From assembly GCA_015179125.1 (NCBI GenBank), contig WHVA01000197.1, forward strand, positions 1 to 64,000: a DNA stretch of 64,000 nt, written 5' to 3'. Position numbers and translations under genes: made by a program. Origin of the DNA: Gautieria morchelliformis (taxonomy: Eukaryota; Basidiomycota; Agaricomycetes; Gomphales; Gomphaceae). The notes beneath the pieces were generated by a model. That model saw nothing but the letters and a program-made list of their open reading frames with translations, ran no database searches and was not told where the DNA came from. Shown here in pieces: positions 31,810 through 43,313 of this stretch (position 1 is its first letter; each line of letters begins with the position of its first letter).

Positions 31810-33050
31810 GATATGGTATGTTCTATTGTTATATTCTATTACAGCGCTATCAAGGACCCCGGACTCCGAGGTGATCAGGGTCTCAGGATTCGATCCGTAC
31901 GTACTACAACCGGCGTGACCTTCCACCAGGCGCAGGTTCTGGATCGGCCCCTCGTACGGCATGCCCGATGTCCAGACCACCGTCGCCATCAAGCTCCCGC
32001 AACTGTCCTCGGAGGGCGTCATCGAGTCCTTGAAGGAAGCGAATAAGAACGTGGAGGCGGTTGTGATGCCTAGGACAGTGGAGGAGGCGAGAGACATACT
32101 GGCGAGGTTTTGAGCGGGGGATGAGGGGCCTTAGGGGGATGAGTGCGTGAAGGATAGTGTGGTGGCGGGGCATGTGTTGTGGGAGCGAACGGGGTTATTG
32201 GACGAGAGGTGGGAGGGGACGCCGGACGAGGAGAGGAATGCGTGAGTGGTGGTTTGCTTTGGCGTATATGGGCGCGACGGCTGATGTGCGTGGGTTTGAC
32301 TCGGATAGGTATGTGTCCGAGCTGCTGGATTCGGCTCCGTATGGTGTGTGTTTGTTGAACACGGTACTGTAGGCCATGATGGTGGATGATCGTCGTGTCA
32401 TTGTGCGTCGCTAATCTCCTCCCCCCCTTCGCCCTTTCCCCCTTGATCCTTCGCCCCTTCGCCCTTCTCCCCTCCATTTCTCTTCCCGCTTCCTCTTCCC
32501 TCCCCTGAAGACGGACGACTAACATCTCCCTGTCGATGGACTCCGCAAACCTAAACGACCGTTCCCAAAAGTGTGATGGCGACTCCGAGATCGCGTTAGT
32601 AGTCGAGGGCACGGATGAAATCGAGTCGAGGATGGACGGGAGACCTGTACGTTTAGTATCCCGCGCTCTTATCCTCGCGCGACGCGGTACGGCGCGACCG
32701 ATGTGATTTGCTTGTGGCAGCATTTGGCGACGCGATTCGCGGCGACTCTGCGGCGGAAGCCTTACTGAGGTATGTTTCGTGTATTGGTTGCGCAACGGCG
32801 CCTTCACAAGTTTCCAGAACACCTCGGCCTGATTGCCCCGCAGCCCGTCGCCTCCTCTCGCGAGCCTGTCGACTCCTTCATACGCCCCGCGCCCCGCGCC
32901 AACGCCGACGAAACCACCCAGCCCTCCGAGTCGCTGGTCGCTGACACGCTGCTGGACGAGATTTTGAGCCTGTGGGGGGGCACAGCGAAAACGAACAGAG
33001 ATATATTCACCGAGGTGTTCAGACCGGCGATATTGAGTGCTTATCCTAGT
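31810..33050 (+). pseudogene. Phospholipase D (PLD1/Spo14 type), C-terminal half, copy I
   Basis: Exon pieces on the plus strand: GVTFHQAQV, VQTTVAIKLPQLSSEGV, MPRTVEEARDILARF, ERWEGTPDEERNA joined over an intron to YVSELL, then MMVDDRRVI, SANLNDRSQKCDGDSEIALV and EIESRMDGRP, HLATRFAATLRRKP, EHLGLIAPQ, and KTNRDIFTEVFRP. The SANLNDRSQ...GDSEIA block is the sequence after the second HKD motif of PLD, an enzyme hydrolysing phosphatidylcholine to phosphatidate at membranes. The His and Lys expected just before MMVDDRRVI are not found (LLDSAP instead), and frames are broken. The earliest exon assignments are less certain than the SANLNDRSQ part. Confidence 0.7.
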
Positions 33051-33530
33051 CACAGAGTGGTTGGATCAGCGCGTCTGAGCAAGTTGTTGATGTACGCGAC
33101 ATCTACCCGGCTTGAATCCCACGCTTATTTAAGATCTACGACGGTAATGGATGGGGTCGTATGTTGTGATTAATTCATATTCCACGCCACTGCAGTATTC
33201 TGACAATTTTTATTTCGGCTGTGACGTGCTTGCTTGGATATATCCGGAACACATTTTGTGGGTGGCGTATATATGGAATATATATACTTACTGATAGTTG
33301 AATATGGTTCTGTCAAAAGATCTGTCTGCGTCTCTTCAAGTTGGCGGAGAATTTACAAGTGTCTCTCACCTGTAGGAGCTAGCCATTGTCACAATAATCC
33401 AGGGCCAGTCTTCAGATCTCAGATATTAGAGCTCGTCTTGCCTCACTTTCTGACCACATTCTGATGGAGAGCAGCTATTTTTGAGCTCCGCCAGCCTGAG
33501 TGCTAAGGCGGCCGGCCGTCTGAGCCGCCT

Positions 33531-34833
33531 TTGAGCTCTATTGCAATACGCGGGAACGGAACAAGATACATGGCCCCCCGAGCACCACCTGTGAACATCG
33601 AGAGCGGGTTTTTCTACTTCAAATGCCCACAAACACAGGAGGATCTGGAGACTTTTTGGGCCAGGCTGCGTGCTTACAAGAAAGCATCCTTCGAAGCTCC
33701 CATTCATCCTGGTCATGTTCTTGCCGTAACGAAATACATGGGGTCATATCATGGTCATCCGTCTCCTGGAACCCGCCAGCTCCCTCGACTTGTCCGGCAG
33801 TGCACTGGGTATAACGTCACCATGCCCTTACTAGTTTTGCAAGCTCGCATTCAAGGCGGAGACGCCAAGTGGTCTCAAGTCTGGAAGGGTTTTATGACCT
33901 CACAAAATTTCCCCGACGTGGCACCCGTACCAGTGATTATCAAATTGTTTCAAGAAAGCTATTTAGGCTTTGTTCCTACACTTGAAGATCTATGGGGAAA
34001 TTTAGATTATGCTGAGTGGCTTCCTGGTGCGCGATTGGCCGCTAATGAAGCTTGGGCATATGATCGCATGAGAGCTCTGCAGGGCAAGTTCTTCACCCTC
34101 TGGGCTATGTGCTACAGCAGTATTGACTCGATCGATGCTTTCACAGGCTGCAGCGTCCCTTGGTCATATGGCTTTTGCAAGGTATTTGCCATCTCATCTG
34201 CTGAGGCGGGCTCACATATCGCAGCAGTGCCTACTTCCGAATGGAGAAGCGACGTTTGGACATGCTATGGAGGTGATCGAGCCCCACCGCATCCACGGCG
34301 ACCCCAAGTGAACCTGGACAAGACGAAGGTGGTGTATTCAACCTGGTGCAAAGATTTTGTTTCCTTCATCTGCTTTGTACTGATAGGTTTACATCTTAGG
34401 CAGATGCAGTTGCTACGGCATTACACGATATGCATGGGCGTGGTGTTGTTCATAACGATATAAAACGAGATAATCTGATCATTCACCATAACCCTTCAAA
34501 CCAGGACTGTAATGTCGTACTGCTTGATTTTGCTCTGTGTAGGACTTTCGGACCACCTTCCGAGCGGACGGAGGTTGCCTTGGAGGACATGGCGAGGTAG
34601 GGCTTTTCCTGAGATAACACGAGCGCACACCATTGACCGTTGGGTGCCTTTAATCAGTATAACTGAAGTATTTTCAGCACTCGGAATGAAACTACGTACC
34701 CGGGACTGGTTCCGCTCGCGTCTGCAAATGAATGTGCCGTTCGGCGAGGAGTTGGCAGGGCTGGATCAAGCTGGATGGCTGGCGCCAAGGAAGCCAGCGT
34801 CGATTAAATTTGAAGGCAACTGGGAAAATTTAT
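33531..34833 (+). pseudogene. Protein-kinase-like gene, copy B (two stops in the 3' part)
   Basis: Same layout as copy C: VNIESGFFYFKCP, VPVIIKLFQESYL, NEAWAYDRMRALQG, TVPWSYGFCKVFA-like hinge region, then after short introns VVHNDIKRDN (about 34455) and LLDFALC. TAG and TGA follow near 34600, the latter at the same place as in copy C, and the C-terminal RSRLQMNVPFGEELAGLD remains in frame. It lies downstream of PLD copy I in the same direction. Followed at 34.84-35.14 kb by a remnant of family U. Confidence 0.7.
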
Positions 34834-34839
34834 AAATTA

Positions 34840-35761
34840 CCTAATCCCCTGAAACTCTTCGCATGTCAATGCAGCCTTATCTCAGGATGTAATGTAAAGA
34901 GGCCACTGTCACGCCCTTCTGGTGTCTGAGGTTTCTATAAAGCCGGTTTTGTCGACGTCTTAATTGAAAGTCCTTCCTCGTATTTAAACATTTCCCATTT
35001 TGAGGTTGAGTGCGCACAAACAAGCAAGGATTAACAGGGTACGTATATTGCATTGATTGCACCCGCAGATTATAATAAGGTGGAGAGAGTGGATGGAGTA
35101 TTAATAGCAGGCGTAGATACCATGTCTGTCCAGGCATCATGAAGGGCTGAACAAAGGATAGATATCGTTACTAGCAGCACCATTGGCTGAATTACAGAAG
35201 GGTCGGAGTGACAGCGGGTGCACGGCGAGTTGTCTCAGTCTACCGTTGGCAAGTTTCCCTTGTTGCTCGGCGACATTCCTCAGTCCGTACTTGATAATGA
35301 TTAAGATTTGTCGGCGTATCTCCGACCTATCGCATCAGCAGTCACATGTCGGATAAATAATGAGTTTGCCTTCCAAACTCTCTGTCAGGTGGGAGCGAGA
35401 GAATATACTTGGAGAAGGTATGCCGCAGCAAAAGTACAAGTTGATGGAAGTAGTGATCTGAGACTCTGAGGAAGAGAAGAGAGAGGATTGACAAGAGGAG
35501 TTCCGAGCATTTGTCTGACACGTTGCAGCACAGACTGGTGTCGTACGCTTCGCCTGCTCAGTTGAATAAGCTGCGAGCCTCAGATAGTAATACCGTCCAA
35601 TTATTTGTGAAAGGCAACAGTGTATGAGAAGGAAACTGTGTCGCAGGCTGCACCAGGGGACCGAAATCTATCCATCTCAAGAAATTAACGCCACATGCGT
35701 TCCGACGCTTGGTTGAGTCGGGCGAGATAAAGCTGCTTTGACATCCGATGAGTTTGAGGAG
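34840..35761. other. Spacer between the two arms of the PLD-kinase inverted pair
   Basis: 34840-35140 matches the kinase 3' flank and first part of family U at 24.40-24.65 kb (reverse orientation), including GTGCGCACAAAC and TTATAATAAGGTGGAGAG. From about 35150 to 35700 I see no gene or repeat. Confidence 0.5.
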
Positions 35762-37121
35762 TCAGGAGACATCTGTTAAATCCCAAGTATGCCCCTCACC
35801 ACCCAGCGGTGGCTCCATTGGAATATCATCAACGTCTGAGTATGATCCCAGCCATCGATACCTATCGAGCTCTGCCAACACTTCACCATACGGCACATTC
35901 ATTTGCAGACGCGAGCGTAACCAGGCCTGGGCACGTGATACGATTCCAAGTGCACCAAATACCAAATATATACTGATAAAAAGCACCCAACGGTCAATGT
36001 TATGTGGAGAATGATCTCCGGAAGGGACCCACCTCCCCATGTCCCACCTGTCAGCCAGCTTACGCATTAAAGGTGATCCGAGTGCCTCACAAAGAGAAAA
36101 ATCGAGCAGGACCACATTGCCGTCCTGGTTGGAAGGGTTATGGTGAATGATGACATTATCCGCTTTTATATCTCTATGCGCAACACCACACTCGTGCATT
36201 TCGTGCACTACAGTAGCAAGGGCGTCTGCCTGAAATGCAAACCTATCAGTACAAAGGAGGTGTAATAGACAACATCCCCGTACAAGGTTGAATACGCCAA
36301 CATCGTCTAGTCCAAGTTCATCTGCGGTCGTCGTGGATGCTGTGGGGCCGTCGATCACTTCCATAACATGTCCGAACGTCGTCTCCCCATTCGGAAGTAC
36401 GCACTGGGACGATTTATGAGCCTGCCCAAGGTGATGCGACGGCAAATACCTTGAAAAAGCCGTATGACCAAGGGACGGTTCGGCCTGCGAAACCAGCGAT
36501 CGAGTCAATACTGTTGCAGCACGTAGCTTGGAGGGTAACGAACTTGCCTTGCAGAGCTCTCATTCGATCATATGCCCAAGCTTCATTAGCGGCCAATCGT
36601 GCCCCAGGAAACCACTCAGCATAATCTAAATCACCCCATATATCTTCAATACTAGGCCCAATTTTTAAATAGCTTTCTTGAAACAATTTGATAACGACTG
36701 GTACGGCAGGCACATCGGGGAACTCCTGTGAGGTCATAATACCCTTCCAGACTTGAGACCACTTGCCGTTTCCGACTTGAATAGGAGCTTCCAAAACTAG
36801 TATGGGCATGATGACAGTATACCCAGTGGACTGCCGGATGAGTGGAGGGAGCTCGCGGGTTCCAGAAGACGGATGACCATGATAAGACCTCATGTAGCTC
36901 GTTACGGCAAGAATGTGACCAGGATAAAGAGGTGCTTCGAAGGACGCTTCCCTGTACGTGTGGAACCTGTGCCGCAAAATCTCCACATCCTCCCTAGTTC
37001 GAGGGGGTTTGAAGTAGAAAAACCCGCTTTCGATGTTCACGGGTGGTACCCGGGAGGCACCGTCGTCTGGCTCCATTTCGCGTATGGCAATGGAGCTACA
37101 GCGGCTCAGACGGGAGCCCAA
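35762..37121 (-). CDS. Protein-kinase-like gene, copy A (apparently intact)
   Basis: Model: exon 1 37121-36450, intron 36404-36449 (46 nt, GT-AG), exon 2 to 36296, intron 36230-36295 (66 nt, GT-AG), exon 3 36229-35762. The frame stays open. Seen are VNIESGFFYFKPP, the ATP-binding lysine (VPVVIKLFQESYL), a hinge-like NGETTFGHVMEVI, the catalytic loop AHRDIKADN (canonical HRDxKxxN) and LLDFSL where DFG is usual. The C terminus has LRSRLQMNVPYGEVLAELD. Copies B and C have HND or HDD in the catalytic loop and premature stops, so this is the only plausible active copy. Substrate and pathway unknown; the DFS may alter metal binding. Confidence 0.65.
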
Positions 37122-37460
37122 GCACTACTGTACGAAGTAGGTTCAGACTTTCTACTAGTAAGCTTAGCTGGCGCAGCTCAAAAATAGTTCCTCCTGCCCA
37201 TCAAAATGGTCGCAATAACACTCTGACACCTGAAAACGAGCTATAAGGCCTGAGCGCTGAGCTCTGAGCTCCGAATATTTCAGGCCTCAGGTCCCGGGAT
37301 TATTGTGACAATGATTCCCACAAGTTAGAGACATTTGTAAGTTCTCCACCAACTGAAAAGCGGACAGATCCCTCGACAGGCTCATACCTCATAATCAGTA
37401 ACGACATTATATATTCCGTGTTTACACCATCCACAAAGTGCGTTACAGATATATCCAAGA

Positions 37461-38100
37461 ATGGACGTCACAGCAGAATTGAAAATGACCAGACTACTGC
37501 AGTGGCGGATTCAAACCCTTCCAGTGAGTCGGCATTCTGTCAAGACACATAATGCCAACCCATTCTACAAGGATAGGTGGGAGCATGTCACGTACATCGA
37601 CAAAGTCCTTCTCATCGGCGAGGAACCGCAGCGGCATCTCGACGAGCTGGTCGCGGACCTGGCGAATAGATAGGCCATTCAGCCCAAGTACACCCAATCA
37701 CCATTCACCAACAATGGACTATAACATGCCTCTACGTACCTTATATGCCTGCCAATCCTGGACAAAGTCTGACGGCACCGGTCTGAAAACCTCGGTGAAT
37801 ATGTCTCTGTTCTTTTTTGCTGTGCCCTCCCACAGGCTCAGAACCTTGTCCGGCACCGTGTCAGCGACCAGCACGTTGGAGCGCTGGGGCGTTCGTCGGC
37901 GTTGGGGTGTGTCGCAGGGCGCATGAAGGAGTCGACTGGCTCGTGAGAGGAGGCGACGGGCTGTGGGGGAGCGGGCTGAGGTGTTCTGTAAACTTGTGAG
38001 TGCGCCATTGCCCAACGAATGAACGAATACTCCCTCCACTCTTATTCCTCTCAGAAGCCAAGTCATAGACTACCGTGTCCTCGGTTCCACACATTCAAGG
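37461..38100 (-). pseudogene. Phospholipase D, extreme C-terminal fragment, copy III
   Basis: Minus strand: THKFTEHLSPLP, VADTVPDKVLSLWEGTAKKN then RDIFTEVFRPVPSDFVQDW, QAYKVRRGML, and in the next exon IRQVRDQLVEMPLRFLADEK and a final WKGLNP. These match the end of fungal PLD, where the order RDIF...VFRPVP...W...YK then the basic-acidic VEMPLxFLxDEKDF and GLNP is typical. The catalytic HKD motifs are absent here. With kinase copy A it mirrors PLD copy I and kinase copy B. Confidence 0.75.
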
Positions 38101-38404
38101 GAGCCAGCCGAAACGAATACAAATTCGACCTGACAAGATCCCGAACGCCATACTTCAATTAGCCAAGAGCAGCCTACCTGTCCGACTGTCCATGCTCTAC
38201 TAAGGCCTCCCTTGACTGCATTCGCTATCTCGTTAATCTCTAGTGTGCTAAAGTGCCTCGCATGGAGAACTCCTTTTGTACTCCCACCACTGGCAGGGCG
38301 CTTAACAAGTTCTACACATTTTTCGTAATTCCTCACATAGACACGCCTCTAAAAGACTTCTACTACCTATCACACACACCGAAACTCCACCAGCCCTAGC
38401 CCCG

Positions 38405-40551
38405 ATGTCGAACGACGCGTCGCCAAGTGGGGCGAGGGGTAGGAATACGCCGACGCAACGTCCGACGACCCCGGCCATGGCGCAGGCTAAGCTTGATGCC
38501 CAGGGTCGCATACAGCCCAGAACAGCGACGGGGACAGCCAGAGACAAGCCGACAGAGCCAGCGAAGCGTGCAGGACAACCCCCGGAGAAGCGGGCGCCAG
38601 GGAACCACCCGACTACTAGGGGAGCCGCATCTGACCCGGAAACGCTGACACGCGAAGAAATCAGGGATTTACCGGGGCAAGAACGCTGAAGAAGTAAGCA
38701 CAACCTCGAACACACGTTGCTGACAGTACCAGGTGCCTCGTGGACGATCGACACATTGTCCACCGCCCTGCTACAAGTCACACAGTACAAGGGGGTGCTG
38801 CGGCACATCGCGTTCGCGCTAGAGAGGGTTGAGGATGACGAGAGGAGCCTGAGGGTTGTGAATCTAATAGGGGCGAGCATTGTGGCTGAGAGGGCCGTGC
38901 TCGCGAACAGGATACGGGAAGCCACGGAACTGGTCGACAAAGCCGCTGCAGTCGCCGGAGAGGCAGCTAGCGTCGGCTGTGGTGGAGACGGTACAGACTG
39001 CGTCCTCTGCGGTCGCTACCACGGAAACCAAGATTAGCGAGACTACGTCCGGCTATCGAGACGCCACACTCAAGGATTCGACAGCACCGCAGCAGATATC
39101 AGCAGTGACGCACACTCTAGATGCCAGGGTGCGGGCAAGGGAAGGAATTGAGCAGCGACAAGTGCTTGTGGATGCCGCAGCCCTGGGGGATCGCATCCTA
39201 GCGGACCTCAACAACGCGGGGCTTGTCCTGCGGGCCAACGAGGTTATCAGCACCATGGACTCGGACGGCACTCAGGCCGTCGTTAGCGCCAAGCGGCTCG
39301 CCCCGAAGGCCATGAAGCATTTGTTCAAGTATGTACAGGGCACTAGGAGGTTCACAAAGACACACGGGGAGCTGGAACTGCCACAACAGCGAGAGAATGA
39401 CAGAAGGTAGAAAGAAGGGGAGCGGAGAGCAAGCTGCGCAATGCGCAAAGAACAACATCCTCGCCAACACAGGCACGGACATGCTCGGGGCTTTGCCCGC
39501 AGAGCACAAGCGGAGATAGAGGTGGACAGGTCAGGTAGAAAAAACATGTCGATGGGCGCTGTGTAGAAACTTTCTTACATAGGGCCTTGCCCCAAAAGAC
39601 ATAAAATTGGATAAAAAAAAAAAAAAAAAGCGGCTCGCCAATGGGGGGTTACTGCTTGCACTCAATTCTGAGGGAGCGGCCAGATGGCTGAATGAAGCAA
39701 GGCACAGAGTCCAGTTCATGGAGGCACTTGCCCCTACGCGAGAATAAAAGCATGTCTATTCCCGCTCGTCCTCCAATTCATACCTCTACACTTCGAGCCG
39801 GACAGAGAAGGTGAGCTGCGGGGGGTGGAGGAGAACAAGCTCCCGTATGGTGTGATCGACAAAGCCAGGTGGATCAAGCCTAAACAGCGCCGCGCTGCCA
39901 ATCAAACCTGTGGCCACACAGTTATCACTTTCACCACACCGGAAGGATGGTCTAATAGTATGTCAGAAGCGAGTGTATGCTGAGAAATGCAAGAAGGAGC
40001 CCACCTGGTGCCTCAAGTGCCAGGGGTGGAACCACCTGTCATATGTCTGCCTGTAAGAGCATGGTATGTGTGGCAGCTGCGGGGGGAGGCACAAAACCTC
40101 AACATGCAGTCATGCGAAGCTGTACTGCACGTTGTGCAGAACGTATGACCATGTGAGCTGGGACAGGATGTGTCCCACGTTCCTGGGTAAGTGTGTGGAG
40201 ATGGATGCTAAGCTGCTCAAAAATCAGATCCCATACTTCCCAACTGAAGAAACCTGGACCCATGTGTCACAGCCTCCTAAGCCTCCACCCACTGCACCTC
40301 CACTGGCTTCCCAGTCAAATGTGCCACAGTATGAAGGAGGCTGGGAGGGGGTCAGGCATGGAAAGGGCAGATACAGACAGATGACATTACCCTAGTTGCC
40401 CCACCCGTGGGAGGAACATTCGCCACTGTCAACACCCTCGCGACCATGTGGCAGCCCAGCGACTCTTCCGAACAGCATTGACCTGGGGCCTAGCACCTGG
40501 AGGGGAGACACAGATGGAGCAGACGGACCGCCCCCATCAATACAACAATGA
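38405..40551 (+). pseudogene. LINE2 ORF1 (gag-like), interrupted
   Basis: Starts MSNDASPSGARGRNTP with a disordered N terminus, a TGA at 38687, then frames with LERVEDDERSLRVVNLIGAS and VRAREGIEQRQVLVDAAALG. A 325-bp LINE insertion splits it after AKRLA; it resumes with NGGLLLALNSEGAARWLNEA. Three zinc knuckles follow (CLKCQGWNHLSYVC, CGSCGGRHKTSTC, CTLCRTYDHVSWDRMC). A TAG at 40393 is premature: the same frame stays open to TGA at 40549-40551, which overlaps the ORF2 ATG (40548). The protein would coat LINE RNA. Confidence 0.8.
39303..39627 (+). mobile_element. 5'-truncated LINE copy (325 bp) inside LINE2 ORF1
   Basis: Flanked by a 12-bp TSD AAGCGGCTCGCC (39291-39302 and 39628-39639) and ending in a poly(A) run. 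It contains only the last codons of ORF2 (HLFKYVQGTRRFTKTHGEL) and the 3' UTR, closely related to the 3' end of the LINE at 57629-61967 (LFKYIRGTESFKKTYGDL). Confidence 0.95.
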
Positions 40552-41756
40552 TGACCTACATGCTAGAACCACCGCCAAAGAGACTGAGAATATATCAGCA
40601 AAATCTCAACAAATCTGACAAGGCCCAATATGACCTTGTGAACTCTTGTTATGTATCGAGATTTCCGCAAGTTGGAACTAGAAAGGACAGTGGCTTCAAC
40701 TTATGTGTTGCACCCCCAATGAACTATTGTCCTAAGTATTTCAGATTGTAAGTTGAAAGTCAGAAAGTATTGAAGCAAGCCGAGGTTGGAAGTTGAGTTG
40801 GAAGATGGAAGGTGGAGAGACAGATTCTGCTGAACTCACTGTGCTAAGAACAGGAGATAGAGCGAAGGAAATCACATATCAAAGGTGATTATCTGATTGC
40901 AGAATAATGAGCATACATGAGGGGCTTTTATACAAAGAGCTGAGATAACAAGTAATGGGGTAGTACTAAGCATATTCTGAATGAAGTGGAAGTCGGATAA
41001 GATATACAGGGTGAGTAACTAATTGAGAACAAAGGACTACAAGGGGTTACAGGGTAGCATAAAGAACAATGGCCAAAGGACAAGGGGACGGAAAGCATAT
41101 CTGATATAACGGAACAACGGGACTCCAGAGGGGACGGACACATGGTCTTGCTCTGATGCGAGTTGAGTCCGGTGGGTCTGAGTAATAGAGTTGAAAGGAG
41201 AAAAGATATAACAAGGGGTGGGATTGTTGAAATTCTTGGAGTGTCGGAAAAGGAAGTGGAACTGAGTGTCGGAAGTTGGAAATGCATGGTCATAACAACT
41301 CTGCAATACACATAGAACAAGACCTAATGCTACTACAAGAGCCATATATAGATGTGTACGAAGGCTAACCATAATGGCGAGTACTGTATCCCACTTCCCA
41401 CCTTATTGATGCGACTACCAGGTCATACTTGTGAACGGGGCAGTGGACACCAGCATGTGGTCACAGGTCTCCTTCGCGGGGACGAATGACGTGACGGTGA
41501 TCCAGTTCAAGCACCTCCAGGGCAAGACTACTATATTCAATATTTACAATGGCTGTGAGCAATCGACTACGCTGAGGGCTATTGACAGTTTGCTAGATGC
41601 GGAGTGGAGCCACATAATCCAGCACAAATTGGACTCCATAGTGTGGTGTGGTGACTTCAACTGGCACCACCCCATGTAGGATGAGGAGAGAAATCACCAT
41701 CTATTCACCGTGGAGGTGACCAGAGCAGCGGAGGAGCTGATCTCGCTCCTGGCAGA
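40548..41756 (+). pseudogene. LINE2 ORF2, endonuclease part, split by LTR X
   Basis: Starts MMTYMLEPPPKRLRIYQQN with the conserved QxNLNKS motif, is interrupted by a 651-bp LTR, and resumes with LQEPYID. A TAA soon follows. Then AVDTSMWSQVSFAGTNDV, GDFNWHHPM and LFTVEVTRAAEELISLL lie in broken frames. These are motifs of the EEP-type endonuclease that nicks the target. The frame is lost at LTR B. Confidence 0.75.
40647..41297 (+). repeat. Solo LTR, family X (651 bp)
   Basis: TGTTATGTATCG to GGTCATAACA: a 7-bp terminal inverted match (TGTTATG/CATAACA) with TSD ACTCT at 40642-40646 and 41298-41302. Partial second copy at 1451-1855 on the other strand. Confidence 0.95.
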
Positions 41757-43313
41757 TGTCATGACCCGTCTATTTTCCTTACCTCGCTGTCTCTACGTTC
41801 CCCCTCATCGCTCCTCCTGCATCTTTGCCTGAGTTCTCCCTACCCTTCAACCACTCCTCCTCTATGTTCACACCATTCACTCTTCACCCCATTTGCTGAA
41901 CGGCCATTCGCTGCTCACATCTTCGCCAGCAGGCACACCATCAGACATGATCGATACCCTCTACCTGGCATGATGGTTCATCACTGGCCCCATCATCTTC
42001 TCGATCCAACCCCTTTGGGTGTTCATATGGCTGGAGTGCATTCGTGGGGCGTCCTACCCATAGGTCGTGCAGGATCAACCCAACAGACGAAGAGTCTGTG
42101 CAGGGTAGCGTATAGGCAGGTCCCAAGACGTGTTTTCATACATAAGTACCTTCGTCCCCTTTCCCCCCTGTCATTTCACGTTCGCACTCTTCTTCCATTC
42201 TATTGTATCTGTGTTTCATCTATTTGTATCATGACTGCGCACCCCTATCCATCCCTGACTCCAGATGGCCTCTTTCCTATTCGCTAGCATCATATGAGCA
42301 TTCCATATAAGTTGTCTACATTCCCATGTATATTCCTCAGTTCAATTATTATCATATGTCTTTCTTGTGCAAAATTGACCTCACTGTGATCATTGGAGGA
42401 TATTCATAATGGTTATGTAATACAGCATATATGAGTATATAATATATACTATAAGAGTATTAATAACAACATATAGGAATATATAGTAGTATTTATAAGG
42501 AGAATAATAGATGTTATTAGATGATTCTGTATATATTTAAACATCTCGAAGATATATATACATATGAGATAGTATTAGACTAAAGATAGAGTAACAGATA
42601 CTTGGAGAGATACTTGTAACAGATATGAGTAGGAGTATTAGTATGACTAGTTATAATGAGAGAGTATTAGACTAGCATATGGAGTAATAGTAGTTGTGTA
42701 GATATTTGTAATATATATGAATAGTTATAATGGTATAGTGTATATTAAAAGTGGGTAGAAAAAATAAGAAGAGACGTAAAAATTGGCATTGGCGTTCTCG
42801 TCGGCGGAGCGGCCGCTCGGGGAGGGACAAAATAAAAATTATTTATAGCCCAACAATAAGATTGGCATATACTTTCGTCCTCTTCTTTTCTATAATTTGA
42901 GAATAAAATGGGTGAAGCTACAGGTAATAAAAAGTTGTGAGCATCCGCCATTGTCTTGAGCCCTCTCCTGTAGATTCCTATCTTCTACCAGAGGAGGGCT
43001 TGAGCACCACTGGTGAGTTTTCGTACTTCACCTTTGTTACCTTAGCCTTTGAACTACTCTCTGTGCTGTCAGCGAAGGGCTCTGAAGGAGCGCCTTCGCT
43101 GGCGAAAGGATTGTTGCTACTTAAATAACCTTTCCATGACACCTTGCATGTTACATCGTTGAGTGCCACAGGCTCTTTCGCTATGATTGTAGATAGGGCA
43201 AGCTCCGTTCAGGCAGCCCTCTTATCTTCTGAACATTTATTGGTTCACCTTCTTCGCTGAATGGCACACTTATTCACACAAGTTATTCGGGCATTCTCTG
43301 TGTTCGCTAATAC
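41757..43313 (+). repeat. Solo LTR of the TGTCATGA family, copy B, carrying an insert
   Basis: Begins TGTCATGACCCG and follows copies C and D closely, apart from a 554-bp insert at 42395-42948. It ends at GTTCGCTAATAC, lacking the last 30 or so bases (AATCTTGACA) of the family, and is joined directly to LINE RT sequence. A deletion therefore removed the LTR end plus LINE2 RT. Confidence 0.8.
42395..42948. other. 554-bp AT-rich insert with a GC cluster, possible mitochondrial DNA (NUMT)
   Basis: The LTR around it is continuous in sister copies, so this patch is a clean insertion, flanked by CATT on both sides. It is far more AT-rich than its surroundings, rich in ATATATA-type strings, and contains one GC cluster (about 42795-42825, TCGGCGGAGCGGCCGCTC). 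Such isolated GC clusters in AT-rich spacers are typical of fungal mitochondrial genomes. No gene is recognised in it. Confidence 0.45.

Noticed and set aside
39610..39630. Poly(A) at 39.61 kb as the end of a LINE beginning at 38.4 kb
   Set aside because: The 12-bp TSD shows the tail belongs to a 325-bp nested insertion; the outer LINE continues to 47.16 kb.
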